This document shows positions 1 to 6,083 of a stretch of 6,644 bases of DNA, piece after piece. The notes under the pieces are model-generated. The model had not been told where the DNA came from. It searched no databases and saw nothing but the letters and a program-made list of their open reading frames with translations. This stretch comes from an uncultured Nitrospinaceae bacterium (GTDB taxonomy: Bacteria > Nitrospinota > Nitrospinia > Nitrospinales > VA-1): assembly GCA_905182935.1 (NCBI GenBank), contig CAJJDL010000093.1:1-6644 (forward strand), read 5' to 3'. Numbering within the stretch: the stretch's first letter is position 1; each line of letters begins with the position of its first letter. The translations under genes were made by a program, and so were the position numbers.

Positions 1-555
1 ACGTCGGTTCTTACAATAGCTGGAGCACAAATGACAAACGATATTGCTATTGGTCTACGTACTCCTAATCAAGATGCAGAAAAAATAAAACATGCTTACG
101 GGTGCGCTCTTTCCTCATTAATAGCAGAAGACGAAACCATAGAAGTCCCAAGTGTTGGTGGAAGAGAAACCCGAACTGTTTCAAGGCAAATTTTAAGTGA
201 AATTTTAGAGGCTCGTTCAAGAGAAATGTTTGAGATGTTAAACCATGAAATAAATACTTCAGGATTCCGCGAAATCATCTCTTCAGGAATTGTTCTCACA
301 GGCGGCGCTGCCAGTCTATCCGGAATGGGAGAATTGGCTGAAGAGATTTTTCAACTACCCGTTCGTATCGGAACCCCAACCCGACTTGGTGGATTGGCAG
401 ATGTTGTAGGTAGCCCTATGTATGCCACAAGTACAGGGCTTATTCAATATGGAATAAAAAGCATTAAAGCAGGAACACTACGTGAACTAGAAGGACGTCA
501 CTTATTTGATAAAATTTTTAGCCGAATGAAAGATTGGGCTGAAGAATTTTTTTAA
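1..555 (+). CDS. ftsA: Cell division protein FtsA, C-terminal part (5' end outside window)
   Basis: FtsA is an actin-like ATPase that tethers FtsZ filaments to the inner membrane and recruits later divisome proteins. The reading frame is open from base 1, giving 184 residues; the family is usually about 410, so roughly the first half is missing. The first ATG in the window (base 31) lies inside the protein and is not the start. Visible family features are the MTNDIAIGLRTP stretch near residues 11-22, followed by AEKIKHAYG, and the GIVLTGGAASLSGM nucleotide-binding segment near residues 96-109. The last residues (LFDKIFSRMKDWAEEFF) form an amphipathic helix rich in Phe, Trp and Lys, matching the known FtsA membrane-targeting sequence. 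The stop codon is 18 bases before the ftsZ start, the classic ftsA-ftsZ order of the division cluster. The identification is firm. Confidence 0.96.
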   Translation, partial: TSVLTIAGAQMTNDIAIGLRTPNQDAEKIKHAYGCALSSLIAEDETIEVPSVGGRETRTVSRQILSEILEARSREMFEMLNHEINTSGFREIISSGIVLTGGAASLSGMGELAEEIFQLPVRIGTPTRLGGLADVVGSPMYATSTGLIQYGIKSIKAGTLRELEGRHLFDKIFSRMKDWAEEFF

Positions 556-573
556 TTTACCTGGAGAAAAAAA

Positions 574-1740
574 ATGGATCTAATAGAGTTTGAACCACAA
601 AACGAGTACTCAGCTTCCATCAAAGTTATTGGTGTAGGAGGAGGAGGAACTAATGCAGTTAATTCTATGGTACGCAACCATACTATGGGTGTAGAGTTTA
701 TCGTTGCAAACACTGATATTCAGTCATTAGAAGCATCCCCCTGCACAGAACAGATTCAATTAGGGGGTAACTTAATGCGAGGTCTTGGTGCGGGTGCAAA
801 ACCTGAAACAGGTCAACTTGCAGCAGAAGAAAGTGAAGAGCATATTCGCAATATGCTCGACGGATCAGACATGGTATTCATAACCGCCGGCATGGGTGGA
901 GGAACTGGAACTGGCGCTGCTCCAGTCATCGCTAGAATTGCTCGTGAAGTTGGTGCACTCACCGTTGGAGTTGTAACTAAACCGTTTTCGTTTGAAGGTA
1001 AAAAAAGAATGCTTCAGGCTGAATCTGGCATCAAAGAGTTGAAAGACTCAATCGACACACTAATAGTAATTCCAAATCAAAAATTATTAAGTTTTGTTGG
1101 AAAGCAAACTGCCCTAACAAATGCCTTTGGCATTGTTGATGATGTTCTACAACAAGCAGTAGGAAGTATATCTGACTTAATTGTCATTCCAGGATTGGTC
1201 AATTTAGATTTTGCGGATGTAAAAACTATAATGGGCAATATGGGAAAAGCAATTATGGGTAGTGGTTGTGCAGCAGGAGAAAATCGAGCGATCGAGGCTG
1301 CTGAAAAAGCAATACAAAGTCCTCTTCTTGATGACTCTAATATTGATGGTGCTCGACAAATTCTTATCAATATAACTGGTGGTGGTGATATGACTCTATC
1401 CGAGGTAGATGAAGCTGCAACTCTTATCACTAAAACTGCTCATGATGATGCAAATATAATCTTTGGAACGGTTAATAGCGATACCATGGAAGGACAGATG
1501 CGAGTCACTGTCATTGCAACAGGATTCGAAATGAGAAATGATAAAGAACAACCATCTCCAGTGTCATCAAAGAAAGACTTTAATAATGTAGAGAAAGAAA
1601 CAATGCGTATGGCAGTTGGAGACAACGGATATCGTCACCTTAAAGGTCTAGCAAACGAAATCAAAGAGGAAATTCCAGAGTCAGATGATTCTTTAATCAA
1701 CCTTGATGTTCCAACATTTTTAAGAAAATATGCAGACTAG
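574..1740 (+). CDS. ftsZ: Cell division protein FtsZ (tubulin-like GTPase)
   Basis: FtsZ polymerises at midcell in the cytoplasm into the Z ring that organises septal wall synthesis. The protein has 388 residues, the normal length. Residues 20-30 ([11 protein letters not shown]) are the N-terminal nucleotide-binding loop, and residues 108-114 (GGGTGTG) are the tubulin signature. Residues 207-216 ([10 protein letters not shown]) form the synergy loop, with the Asp residues that complete the GTPase site of the next subunit. The globular part ends near VTVIATGFE (about residue 320). A short, polar, variable linker follows, then the conserved tail [12 protein letters not shown], which binds FtsA and other partners. 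The ATG is preceded by GGAG (563-566) at a 7-base spacing. It follows ftsA directly and is probably translated from the same mRNA. No envelope gene such as lpxC follows; the next gene is convergent. The identification is certain. Confidence 0.99.
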   Translation: MDLIEFEPQNEYSASIKVIGVGGGGTNAVNSMVRNHTMGVEFIVANTDIQSLEASPCTEQIQLGGNLMRGLGAGAKPETGQLAAEESEEHIRNMLDGSDMVFITAGMGGGTGTGAAPVIARIAREVGALTVGVVTKPFSFEGKKRMLQAESGIKELKDSIDTLIVIPNQKLLSFVGKQTALTNAFGIVDDVLQQAVGSISDLIVIPGLVNLDFADVKTIMGNMGKAIMGSGCAAGENRAIEAAEKAIQSPLLDDSNIDGARQILINITGGGDMTLSEVDEAATLITKTAHDDANIIFGTVNSDTMEGQMRVTVIATGFEMRNDKEQPSPVSSKKDFNNVEKETMRMAVGDNGYRHLKGLANEIKEEIPESDDSLINLDVPTFLRKYAD

Positions 1741-1746
1741 AATAGT

Positions 1747-1780
1747 AAAAAAACCCCCTCAAATAATATATCTAGAGGGG
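1747..1780 (-). terminator. Rho-independent terminator for the DUF547 gene
   Basis: CCCCTC (1755-1760) pairs perfectly with GAGGGG (1775-1780) around a 14-base AT-rich loop. Read on the minus strand, the stem is followed by one G and then seven T (1753-1747), a good intrinsic terminator 24 bases past the DUF547 stop codon. On the plus strand the hairpin is preceded by A residues and followed by CAACGACTG, so there is no U tract to end ftsZ transcripts. It may slow ftsZ transcription but does not look like an efficient terminator in that direction. Confidence 0.75.
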
Positions 1781-1804
1781 CAACGACTGACAATGGACCT
1801 TTAA

Positions 1805-2578
1805 TTAAATTCCATTTAATGACCAATTATAGTGCATATATGAAATAGACGCACTACGGCTTTTAAAATTTTGTTGATAATTTAGCGGAATATATGGCTC
1901 TATAAACTTAAGTACTCCGCCACTTATTTTAAAGTCCTCCTCAAACCAGTCAAAAATTAACGATAAAAATATCCTCTTGCCATGAGGGTCTATTTTCATA
2001 CCCTTCTCTGGATTAGCTAAAAAAATCTTCACCTTAGAATCAAGTTGTTTATTAATATCTTTAGAGTTAAATACATCTTTCGAAAGATCAGGGCAACTTA
2101 TAGAAGCGCAAACAATGGCAGCATGTATCCTTGGATCTCTCATTTTTCTTAATATCTGATGTTCTATTTCATTTAAACTATATTCCATCCCACCAACTAC
2201 TCCCGCCTTAATTTTCCATACAGACTTAAATAATCCACCCACATCTTTTATACTTTGTACGGGATAGTTATCAGTAACAATTTTTACTGCGAATACATTA
2301 TAAACATTAATCCAGAATGCTAGTTTTTCTTCATGTGATTTAAGACTTTCAGGAGAATATAATGCTAAATTATTTACAAGTTTAGAAAAAGTACCATCTA
2401 TCCTCAATCCACTGTAATCAACTCCATTAAAGAGAACTCCATCTATATGGTTTGGCCTGACGTGTTTCTCCAGCAGAACTCCCCAATCAGAAAAATCAAA
2501 AGTTTTTGCTTGTATAGAATTTGGAATAAAACAGTAAAGCAAAACTATCCAAATAAATAATATTTTTATTAATTTCAT
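1805..2578 (-). CDS. Secreted DUF547 domain protein
   Basis: The protein has 257 residues. It begins with a Sec signal peptide: Lys at positions 2 and 5, a hydrophobic core at about 6-18, and probable cleavage after SIQA at residue 24. The mature protein is therefore expected in the periplasm. The rest matches DUF547, seen as FWINVYN (88-94), the Glu-His pair in NEIEHQILR (139-140), and CASISCPDL (157-165) with two Cys residues. The biochemical function of DUF547 is not established to my knowledge; the conserved Asn, His and Cys residues suggest a papain-like or transglutaminase-like fold, but that is inference. The ATG directly precedes the signal peptide. A weak TAGGA (2594-2590) lies 11 bases upstream. 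The gene stands alone, convergent with ftsZ and divergent from the HAD gene, with its own terminator. Family assignment is solid; role unknown. Confidence 0.88.
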   Translation of the reverse strand: MKLIKILFIWIVLLYCFIPNSIQAKTFDFSDWGVLLEKHVRPNHIDGVLFNGVDYSGLRIDGTFSKLVNNLALYSPESLKSHEEKLAFWINVYNVFAVKIVTDNYPVQSIKDVGGLFKSVWKIKAGVVGGMEYSLNEIEHQILRKMRDPRIHAAIVCASISCPDLSKDVFNSKDINKQLDSKVKIFLANPEKGMKIDPHGKRIFLSLIFDWFEEDFKISGGVLKFIEPYIPLNYQQNFKSRSASISYMHYNWSLNGI

Positions 2579-2611
2579 GACCTGAAAATTCCTAGTTAAA
2601 CATGTTATTCT

Positions 2612-2644
2612 AACTGTTATAAATAACTTATATTTATAACAGTT
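2612..2644. repeat. Perfect 14-bp inverted repeat, possible operator between divergent genes
   Basis: AACTGTTATAAATA (2612-2625) is repeated exactly in inverse orientation as TATTTATAACAGTT (2631-2644), with a 5-base spacer ACTTA. It starts 33 bases upstream of the DUF547 start codon and ends 135 bases before the HAD gene start. There is no T tract on either side, so it does not look like a terminator. Each arm contains TATAAA or TATAAC, so it may overlap a promoter -10 box. Each outer end is itself a near-palindrome (TAACTGTTA and TAACAGTTTA). The octamer CAGTTTAA at 2640-2647 recurs at 2677-2684. A dimeric regulator site is the most natural reading, but no regulator is identified. The rest of the 201-base intergenic region shows no gene. 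Confidence 0.6.
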
Positions 2645-2779
2645 TAACAGCGATATTTTAGAACTCCATTAAAATCCAGTTTAATATTATTAGTATAAAT
2701 AGATTTTTTGGAGAACATCGCTAAGCATATCTACCAAAAATACTTTCTCAAGTTTGCGCTAGCAGATAAAACATAAAAT

Positions 2780-3652
2780 ATGGATATTACCACTGACGGT
2801 TTAGCTTCTAAAATTGATCCTCGCGAACTACTTTATGTTTCAGATTTAGATGGCACTCTCCTTGATGGAGAAGGCAAGTTACCCCCTGATTCAATAAAAA
2901 GACTCAATCGGTTAATAGATAAGGGACTTAATTTTACTATAGCTACGGCACGTAACTATGACTCAGCTTATCCACTGCTACGTGGTCTAAATCTTCAGCA
3001 CCCTGTCATCTTATTCAATGGAGTCTACCTTACAGAATTTCATACAGGAACTAACATATTTTTTTCTGATTTTATTTCACCTGAGATGATCAATGAAATA
3101 CTAGCGCTAGTCGAGCCCCGAGAAATAGCTCCTTTCATATACACTTATGGGGATAATCACTCGGTCTACTACAGGAGTATCAATAATTTTGGGGCTCAAA
3201 AATATATTAATAGTGTATCTTCTTATAAAAATATTAAACAAGTAGACGAATTTATTTTTTCTGAATATGAGCGTATATCAGGATTTCTTTTAATTGATAC
3301 CAAGATAAACCTTGAGCCAATTTACAATAAACTTCTCTCTTTATACCGTGATGAATTAAATACTTATTTCGCGCAAGATGTTTCCAATCCAAACTTTCAT
3401 TGGCTACAAAGTTTTCATCAAAAAGCAAATAAGGGAATCATGTTAAAACGGATGACTGAGCACCTAGGCATCCCCATTTCAAAGACTGTCGTATTTGGTG
3501 ATTACATGAATGATTTAGATATGTTTAAAGTTGCAGGGCATTCCATTGCAGTAGAAAATGCTTTGCCCGAAGTAAAGGCTGCAGCCCAACAAATAATTTT
3601 AAGTAACATCAACCAAGGTGTTATTATTTATCTAGAGTCAATTTTTAAATAA
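2780..3652 (+). CDS. HAD-superfamily phosphatase, Cof type (subclass IIB)
   Basis: This is a 290-residue cytoplasmic hydrolase of the Cof/YbhA type, which dephosphorylates small phosphorylated metabolites such as sugar phosphates or nucleotide cofactors; the substrate cannot be read from the sequence. All four HAD motifs are present: DLDGTLL at 22-28 (Asp22 nucleophile, Asp24 acid/base), Thr56 in IATAR, Lys218 in NKGIMLK, and GDYMND at 240-245 for magnesium binding. The segment of about residues 85-210 between motifs II and III is the C2B cap that sets specificity. The length is normal for the family. An in-frame TAA lies two codons before the ATG at 2780, so no earlier ATG is possible. There is no clear Shine-Dalgarno sequence (AGATAAAACATAAA precedes it), so translation may be weak. 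The parvulin gene follows 43 bases downstream on the same strand and may be cotranscribed. Confidence 0.92.
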   Translation: MDITTDGLASKIDPRELLYVSDLDGTLLDGEGKLPPDSIKRLNRLIDKGLNFTIATARNYDSAYPLLRGLNLQHPVILFNGVYLTEFHTGTNIFFSDFISPEMINEILALVEPREIAPFIYTYGDNHSVYYRSINNFGAQKYINSVSSYKNIKQVDEFIFSEYERISGFLLIDTKINLEPIYNKLLSLYRDELNTYFAQDVSNPNFHWLQSFHQKANKGIMLKRMTEHLGIPISKTVVFGDYMNDLDMFKVAGHSIAVENALPEVKAAAQQIILSNINQGVIIYLESIFK

Positions 3653-3681
3653 AAATGTTACAATGTGATGACATTACATTT
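3653..3681 (+). repeat. Imperfect hairpin just before the parvulin gene
   Basis: AAATGT (3653-3658) can pair with ACATTT (3676-3681), and inside it AATGT (3662-3666) with ACATT (3671-3675). That makes an 11-bp AT-rich stem with a 3-base bulge (TAC) and a GATG loop. It begins right after the HAD stop codon and ends 4 bases before the AGGGAAG ribosome binding site (3685-3691) of the next gene. No T tract follows, so it is not a standard terminator. It could be an operator or an mRNA structure, or chance in AT-rich DNA. Confidence 0.3.
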
Positions 3682-3695
3682 ATCAGGGAAGAAAT

Positions 3696-4304
3696 ATGCC
3701 AGACTCCGAACAACCTCAAGAAACTGATAAATCAGTTTATCAACGAGATAAAACTGCAAAAGAACCTGTAAAAACTGAACCCAATTTAGAAATAAAACCA
3801 AAACCAAAACCAAAGCCTCGAAAGGCTTTCGTTCCTAAAAAACTAGTCAAAGTAATAGATAAACCGCAAGAATACCGTGTGCGGCACATTCGGATTTCCT
3901 CTCTTGAAACTGCAAAGATATTTCACAAGACCCTAATCGACTTTCAAAAAGAATTAGCTGCGGAGACTGTTGACGATCCAGACAAGCCCTTTCATGATCA
4001 GGAAAAGGTGGAGAAATATTTCATCCGCATTTCTAAAAAATACAGTATCTGTTCAACCCGAGTTATAGGAGGGGATTTGGATTGGATATACAAGGGGATG
4101 GTTATCCATGAAGAACTAATTAATCAAGAACTTATCGATGTAATAACTCAATCAGAGAAACATGTCATACCAGAACCTGTCAAAACAAAGTTAGGTTTTC
4201 ATATTATTCTCATATGCGAAAATAGAGATCGAATAGAAATTCAAAAGAAAAAAGCTATAGTTAAGCCCAAAACTGCTCCCGCCGGCACTAATATCCCTAC
4301 TTAA
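3696..4304 (+). CDS. Parvulin-type peptidyl-prolyl isomerase without signal peptide
   Basis: The protein has 202 residues. The first 60 or so are hydrophilic and rich in Lys, Pro and Glu, with a KPKPKPKP run at 34-41; they contain no hydrophobic segment, so a signal peptide or membrane anchor is absent. From about residue 60 to 175 the sequence follows the PpiC/parvulin pattern: RVRHIRISS with His64, KKYSICST with Cys119, GGDLDW (125-130) in place of the usual GGDLGW, PEPVKTKLGFHIILI with His169. These match the known active-site His/Cys/His of parvulins, so catalysis of prolyl cis-trans isomerisation is plausible. Most bacterial parvulins with extra segments (PrsA, SurA, PpiD) are exported; this one is predicted to be cytoplasmic. 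The ATG has a good ribosome binding site, AGGGAAG at 3685-3691. It may share a transcript with the HAD gene. The client protein is unknown. Confidence 0.82.
   Translation: MPDSEQPQETDKSVYQRDKTAKEPVKTEPNLEIKPKPKPKPRKAFVPKKLVKVIDKPQEYRVRHIRISSLETAKIFHKTLIDFQKELAAETVDDPDKPFHDQEKVEKYFIRISKKYSICSTRVIGGDLDWIYKGMVIHEELINQELIDVITQSEKHVIPEPVKTKLGFHIILICENRDRIEIQKKKAIVKPKTAPAGTNIPT
3795..3818 (+). repeat. In-frame hexanucleotide repeat coding Lys-Pro
   Basis: Three exact copies of AAACCA followed by the variant AAGCCT encode KPKPKPKP (residues 34-41) in the parvulin gene. Because the unit is six bases long, copy-number changes would add or remove Lys-Pro pairs without shifting the frame. Confidence 0.7.
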
Positions 4305-4321
4305 AAAAAATCTAACAGATT
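4303..4321 (-). terminator. Weak candidate terminator of the minus-strand HNH operon
   Basis: AATCT (4309-4313) and AGATT (4317-4321) can pair around a 3-base loop. On the minus strand this short AT-rich stem is followed by eight T (4310-4303). It lies about 93 bases past the HNH stop codon, against the end of the convergent parvulin gene. The 5-bp stem is weak, so confidence is low. The remaining 4322-4413 interval shows no gene; a poor GCTA/TAGC hairpin lies in it without a T tract. Confidence 0.3.
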
Positions 4322-4413
4322 GGCTTATGTATACCTTCAAAACATTAATTTATTATAGCTAATTTTTAAAATAGCCATATTAATCAATTCTATTTCAGGA
4401 ATATACCCTTTAC

Positions 4414-4716
4414 TTAGAACCCAATGTCTGTACCCATTTTTTCGCGTAGAATAATCTCGGCAGATGTGTAGTATTTTTTAGTTGTATTACATTTTTTACA
4501 GGAGGGAACTACGTTACCTTTGGCGCTTTTACCTCCACGGGCTATTGGTACTATGTGGTCCATCGTTAAAATAGTCGGCTCAAATTTACCACCACAATAA
4601 TGACACACTCCCTTAGCTATTCTTTCTTTCCACCATTGCGATTGACGTAATTTTCTTCCTTTGGCTTTTTCTTTTCGGAAGGATTCTTCTCCGTTCATAT
4701 TACTTTTTATGTTCAT
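4414..4716 (-). CDS. Small HNH endonuclease-family protein
   Basis: This 100-residue protein is made almost entirely of an HNH (beta-beta-alpha metal) nuclease domain with zinc-binding Cys pairs. CHYC (Cys38, Cys41) and CKKC (Cys73, Cys76) would hold a structural zinc. The catalytic region is TMDHIVPIARGG (Asp53-His54), then Asn68 in KGNVVP and Asn77 in KCNTTKK. The basic N-terminal helix (KLRQSQWWKERIAKG) is typical of a widespread chromosomal family of small HNH proteins. The family is expected to cut or nick DNA, but the cellular role of these stand-alone proteins is unknown to me; no restriction or phage gene lies nearby. The start is uncertain: ATG at 4716 overlaps the DUF1566 gene by 17 bases, while ATG at 4698 (Met7) follows its stop after one base. 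Neither has a clear ribosome binding site. Translational coupling to the upstream gene is likely. Confidence 0.85.
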   Translation of the reverse strand: MNIKSNMNGEESFRKEKAKGRKLRQSQWWKERIAKGVCHYCGGKFEPTILTMDHIVPIARGGKSAKGNVVPSCKKCNTTKKYYTSAEIILREKMGTDIGF

Positions 4717-5179
4717 TTTTTAGCCGATGCACCCATTGTGCCTGTATCAATATTAATGGGTTGCTATTGAGCCGGACAGCACGGACAGTTCCTGACATAC
4801 TTCCCTGAGGATACCAGTGGGTATCTCCTGTATCGAACTCAAACCCAAGTGCGGCTGAAAGTCTTGTTCGATTCGTCCAGAAGCAACTCCCATAACTAAA
4901 TTCAAAAACCGGATCGATATGAAGAAAAAAAGTTTTACCACGAGATTGAAATGGGTGCGAAATTTCATATATGCTTTGGATTTCAAGTTTACTTGGAAGC
5001 CTCCAATCGCAAAATTCACCAAATTTTTTTTGATTTAATTTCTCTACATAGTTGTTCGCATCGTACCAGCTAATATAATTTCCAGTTTCTCTGTAGGCGT
5101 AACCTTCTTGCCACATCAGTCCAGTAAAAGAATCTGTAATAGATCCATTATCGTTATCTATAAAACGCTTTTCTTCCAT
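4700..5179 (-). CDS. DUF1566 (Lcl C-terminal-like) domain protein
   Basis: The protein has 159 residues and shows the DUF1566 pattern throughout: RFIDNDNGSITDSFTGLMW (5-23), ISWYDANNYVEKLN (36-49), DWRLPSKLEI (58-67), CFWTN (99-103) and GTVRAVRLN (130-138). DUF1566 is thought to have a C-type-lectin/formylglycine-generating-enzyme-like fold and often occurs in secreted or repeat-containing surface proteins, where it may bind ligands. Here there is one domain and no signal peptide or membrane segment, so it is predicted to be cytoplasmic. The ATG starts just before the domain, which argues against a truncated longer protein, but no ribosome binding site is evident. The next gene on the minus strand, the HNH protein, overlaps its end, and the YkgJ-like gene is 66 bases upstream. 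The function is unknown. Confidence 0.85.
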   Translation of the reverse strand: MEEKRFIDNDNGSITDSFTGLMWQEGYAYRETGNYISWYDANNYVEKLNQKKFGEFCDWRLPSKLEIQSIYEISHPFQSRGKTFFLHIDPVFEFSYGSCFWTNRTRLSAALGFEFDTGDTHWYPQGSMSGTVRAVRLNSNPLILIQAQWVHRLKNEHKK

Positions 5180-5245
5180 ATTATGTATAGGCTTGAAACT
5201 AGAAAAAGATTAGCACCCTTATTTAACTCAATCAATATCGATTTT

Positions 5246-5587
5246 TTACACTATATGGAGTGTCATGGGTTGAAATTGGTAACTGCATTTTTCGGTACCA
5301 TCAGGTTCTATCGGATAACGGTGACATAGAAGCGGTTTTTTTTCATAGTCTCCATGAACCTTGCATTCATTGTCAGGCCCAAGTTGCTGGCAAGGAATAT
5401 TAATTGAATAAAATAGTTCGTTGCGCTCAATACTCTCACCAACTACGCAGATTCCACGGTATTCCATATAAAGCTCTAGCTCTTTCAGGGTCTTATGTTG
5501 CCTGAGCGTTACGTCTCTAACTACAGTAATATTAACCGTCTTACAACATTCACCGCATTGATTACATTCTCCGGTTCGTACTAACAA
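5246..5587 (-). CDS. YkgJ-family cysteine-cluster protein (TTG start)
   Basis: This 113-residue protein begins with a dense Cys motif, CNQCGECC (Cys8, 11, 14, 15), followed by Cys66 (IPCQQL), Cys75 (NECKVHGDY), Cys88 in the characteristic PLLCHRYP, and Cys101. This is the YkgJ / Fe-S zinc-type cluster family, which probably binds zinc or an iron-sulfur cluster; its function is not established. There is no in-frame ATG before the Cys motif. The start chosen is TTG at 5587, because AGAGG lies 8 bases upstream (5600-5596) and the frame closes at a TAA about ten codons further up. The length is compact but the domain looks complete. It is 57 bases downstream of queF on the same strand and probably cotranscribed. 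Confidence 0.85.
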   Translation of the reverse strand: MLVRTGECNQCGECCKTVNITVVRDVTLRQHKTLKELELYMEYRGICVVGESIERNELFYSINIPCQQLGPDNECKVHGDYEKKPLLCHRYPIEPDGTEKCSYQFQPMTLHIV

Positions 5588-5595
5588 TATTCTAG

Positions 5596-5600
5596 CCTCT
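5596..5600 (-). promoter_or_regulatory. Ribosome binding site deciding the TTG start of the YkgJ-like gene
   Basis: AGAGG on the minus strand lies 8 bases before the TTG at 5587. No ATG or GTG is available in frame between the upstream stop and the Cys motif; only ATT and ATA would be rarer alternatives. Confidence 0.6.
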
Positions 5601-5644
5601 GGTCTAAAGTTAATAGCTTATTTAGTTTAATTCCACTTAAAATT

Positions 5645-6025
5645 TTATTTCTTTTTTTTTGTTTTAATTTTTGGATCTTGGTAACTTGCACTTACAGTCG
5701 TGTGAATTCCGCCTCGCACATTAAAGTCCCCTATAACTTCCATCCAACGAGGGCTAGAAACCTCAACCAGATCGTCAAGAATATCGTTTATCACCTTTTC
5801 ATGAAAAGCTCCCTCGTTTCTATAGGACCAAAGGTAGAGCTTTAAGGATTTTAGCTCGACACACAGTTTATCTGGAATGTAGCGAATTTCTATTTCTGCA
5901 AAATCCGGTTGGCCAGTTTTAGGACATAAACAGGTAAACTCAGGGCACTCCATTTCAACTTCATAGTCTCGATCTGGGTGAGAGTTTTTAAAGGTTTCTA
6001 AGCTTTTAATTGGGTTTTTGCTCAT
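5645..6025 (-). CDS. queF: NADPH-dependent 7-cyano-7-deazaguanine reductase QueF, type I
   Basis: QueF reduces the nitrile preQ0 to the amine preQ1 with NADPH in the cytoplasm, late in queuosine tRNA biosynthesis. The protein has 126 residues, matching the single-domain (type I, YkvM-like) enzyme and not the roughly 280-residue two-domain type of enterics. [14 protein letters not shown] carries the catalytic Cys34 (thioimide-forming) and Asp41, with the same 7-residue separation as Cys55 and Asp62 of Bacillus QueF. The QueF signature [10 protein letters not shown] (57-66) contains substrate-binding Glu57. EGAFHE and [16 protein letters not shown] complete the fold. The protein ends in KTKKKK, coded by an A-rich tract with nine consecutive A (plus-strand T at 5652-5660). 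No strong ribosome binding site precedes the ATG. No other queuosine gene is in the window, and no preQ1 riboswitch is visible upstream. It is divergent from groES and first in the minus-strand gene row. Confidence 0.96.
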   Translation of the reverse strand: MSKNPIKSLETFKNSHPDRDYEVEMECPEFTCLCPKTGQPDFAEIEIRYIPDKLCVELKSLKLYLWSYRNEGAFHEKVINDILDDLVEVSSPRWMEVIGDFNVRGGIHTTVSASYQDPKIKTKKKK

Positions 6026-6051
6026 AATTTATATTATTTTTATAGAAGACC

Positions 6052-6079
6052 TTGCTTTTAATTATTTAGATTACATAAT
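6052..6079 (+). promoter_or_regulatory. Candidate sigma70 promoter of groESL
   Basis: TTGCTT (6052-6057) and CATAAT (6074-6079) are separated by 16 bases. The -10 box matches 5 of 6 consensus bases and the -35 box only 3. The predicted transcription start, about 6086, falls within the left arm of the CIRCE element, the usual geometry for HrcA repression. No sigma32-type promoter (CTTGAAA with CCCCAT) is visible. Confidence 0.5.
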
Positions 6080-6083
6080 AATA

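Noticed and set aside
1077..1430. 117-codon minus-strand open frame inside ftsZ
   Set aside because: It is antisense to a certain, highly conserved gene and its translation shows no recognisable domain; it is a shadow frame, like the other frames antisense to ftsA, ftsZ and the DUF1566 gene.
3812..3829. Perfect 7-bp hairpin AAAGCCT-CGAA-AGGCTTT inside the parvulin gene
   Set aside because: It lies within the coding sequence with no T tract; it is most likely a by-product of the Lys-Pro and Arg-Lys-Ala codons.
4330..4400. GCTA/TAGC hairpin in the parvulin-HNH convergent gap as a bidirectional terminator
   Set aside because: The stem is short and interrupted by a T-T mismatch, and neither side is followed by a run of T.
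4414..5179. Possible phage, toxin-antitoxin or defence island around the HNH gene
   Set aside because: No integrase, methylase, toxin, attachment-site repeat or composition change is visible; neighbours are housekeeping genes (queF, groESL), and small HNH genes of this type are common on chromosomes.
5210..5218. TTAGCACCC upstream of the DUF1566 gene, resembling one CIRCE arm
   Set aside because: It matches 8 of 9 bases of a half-site, but the second arm at the right spacing is missing (TCAATCAAT instead of GAGTGCTAA), so HrcA binding is not supported.
5108..5329. 73-codon plus-strand open frame across the gap between the DUF1566 and YkgJ-like genes
   Set aside because: It overlaps two well-supported minus-strand genes, has no clear ribosome binding site and no family resemblance.
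6051..6083. Possible sigma32 heat-shock promoter beginning CTTG upstream of groES
   Set aside because: Only the first four bases fit the CTTGAAA box and no CCCCAT-type -10 exists; a sigma70 promoter plus CIRCE explains the region better.
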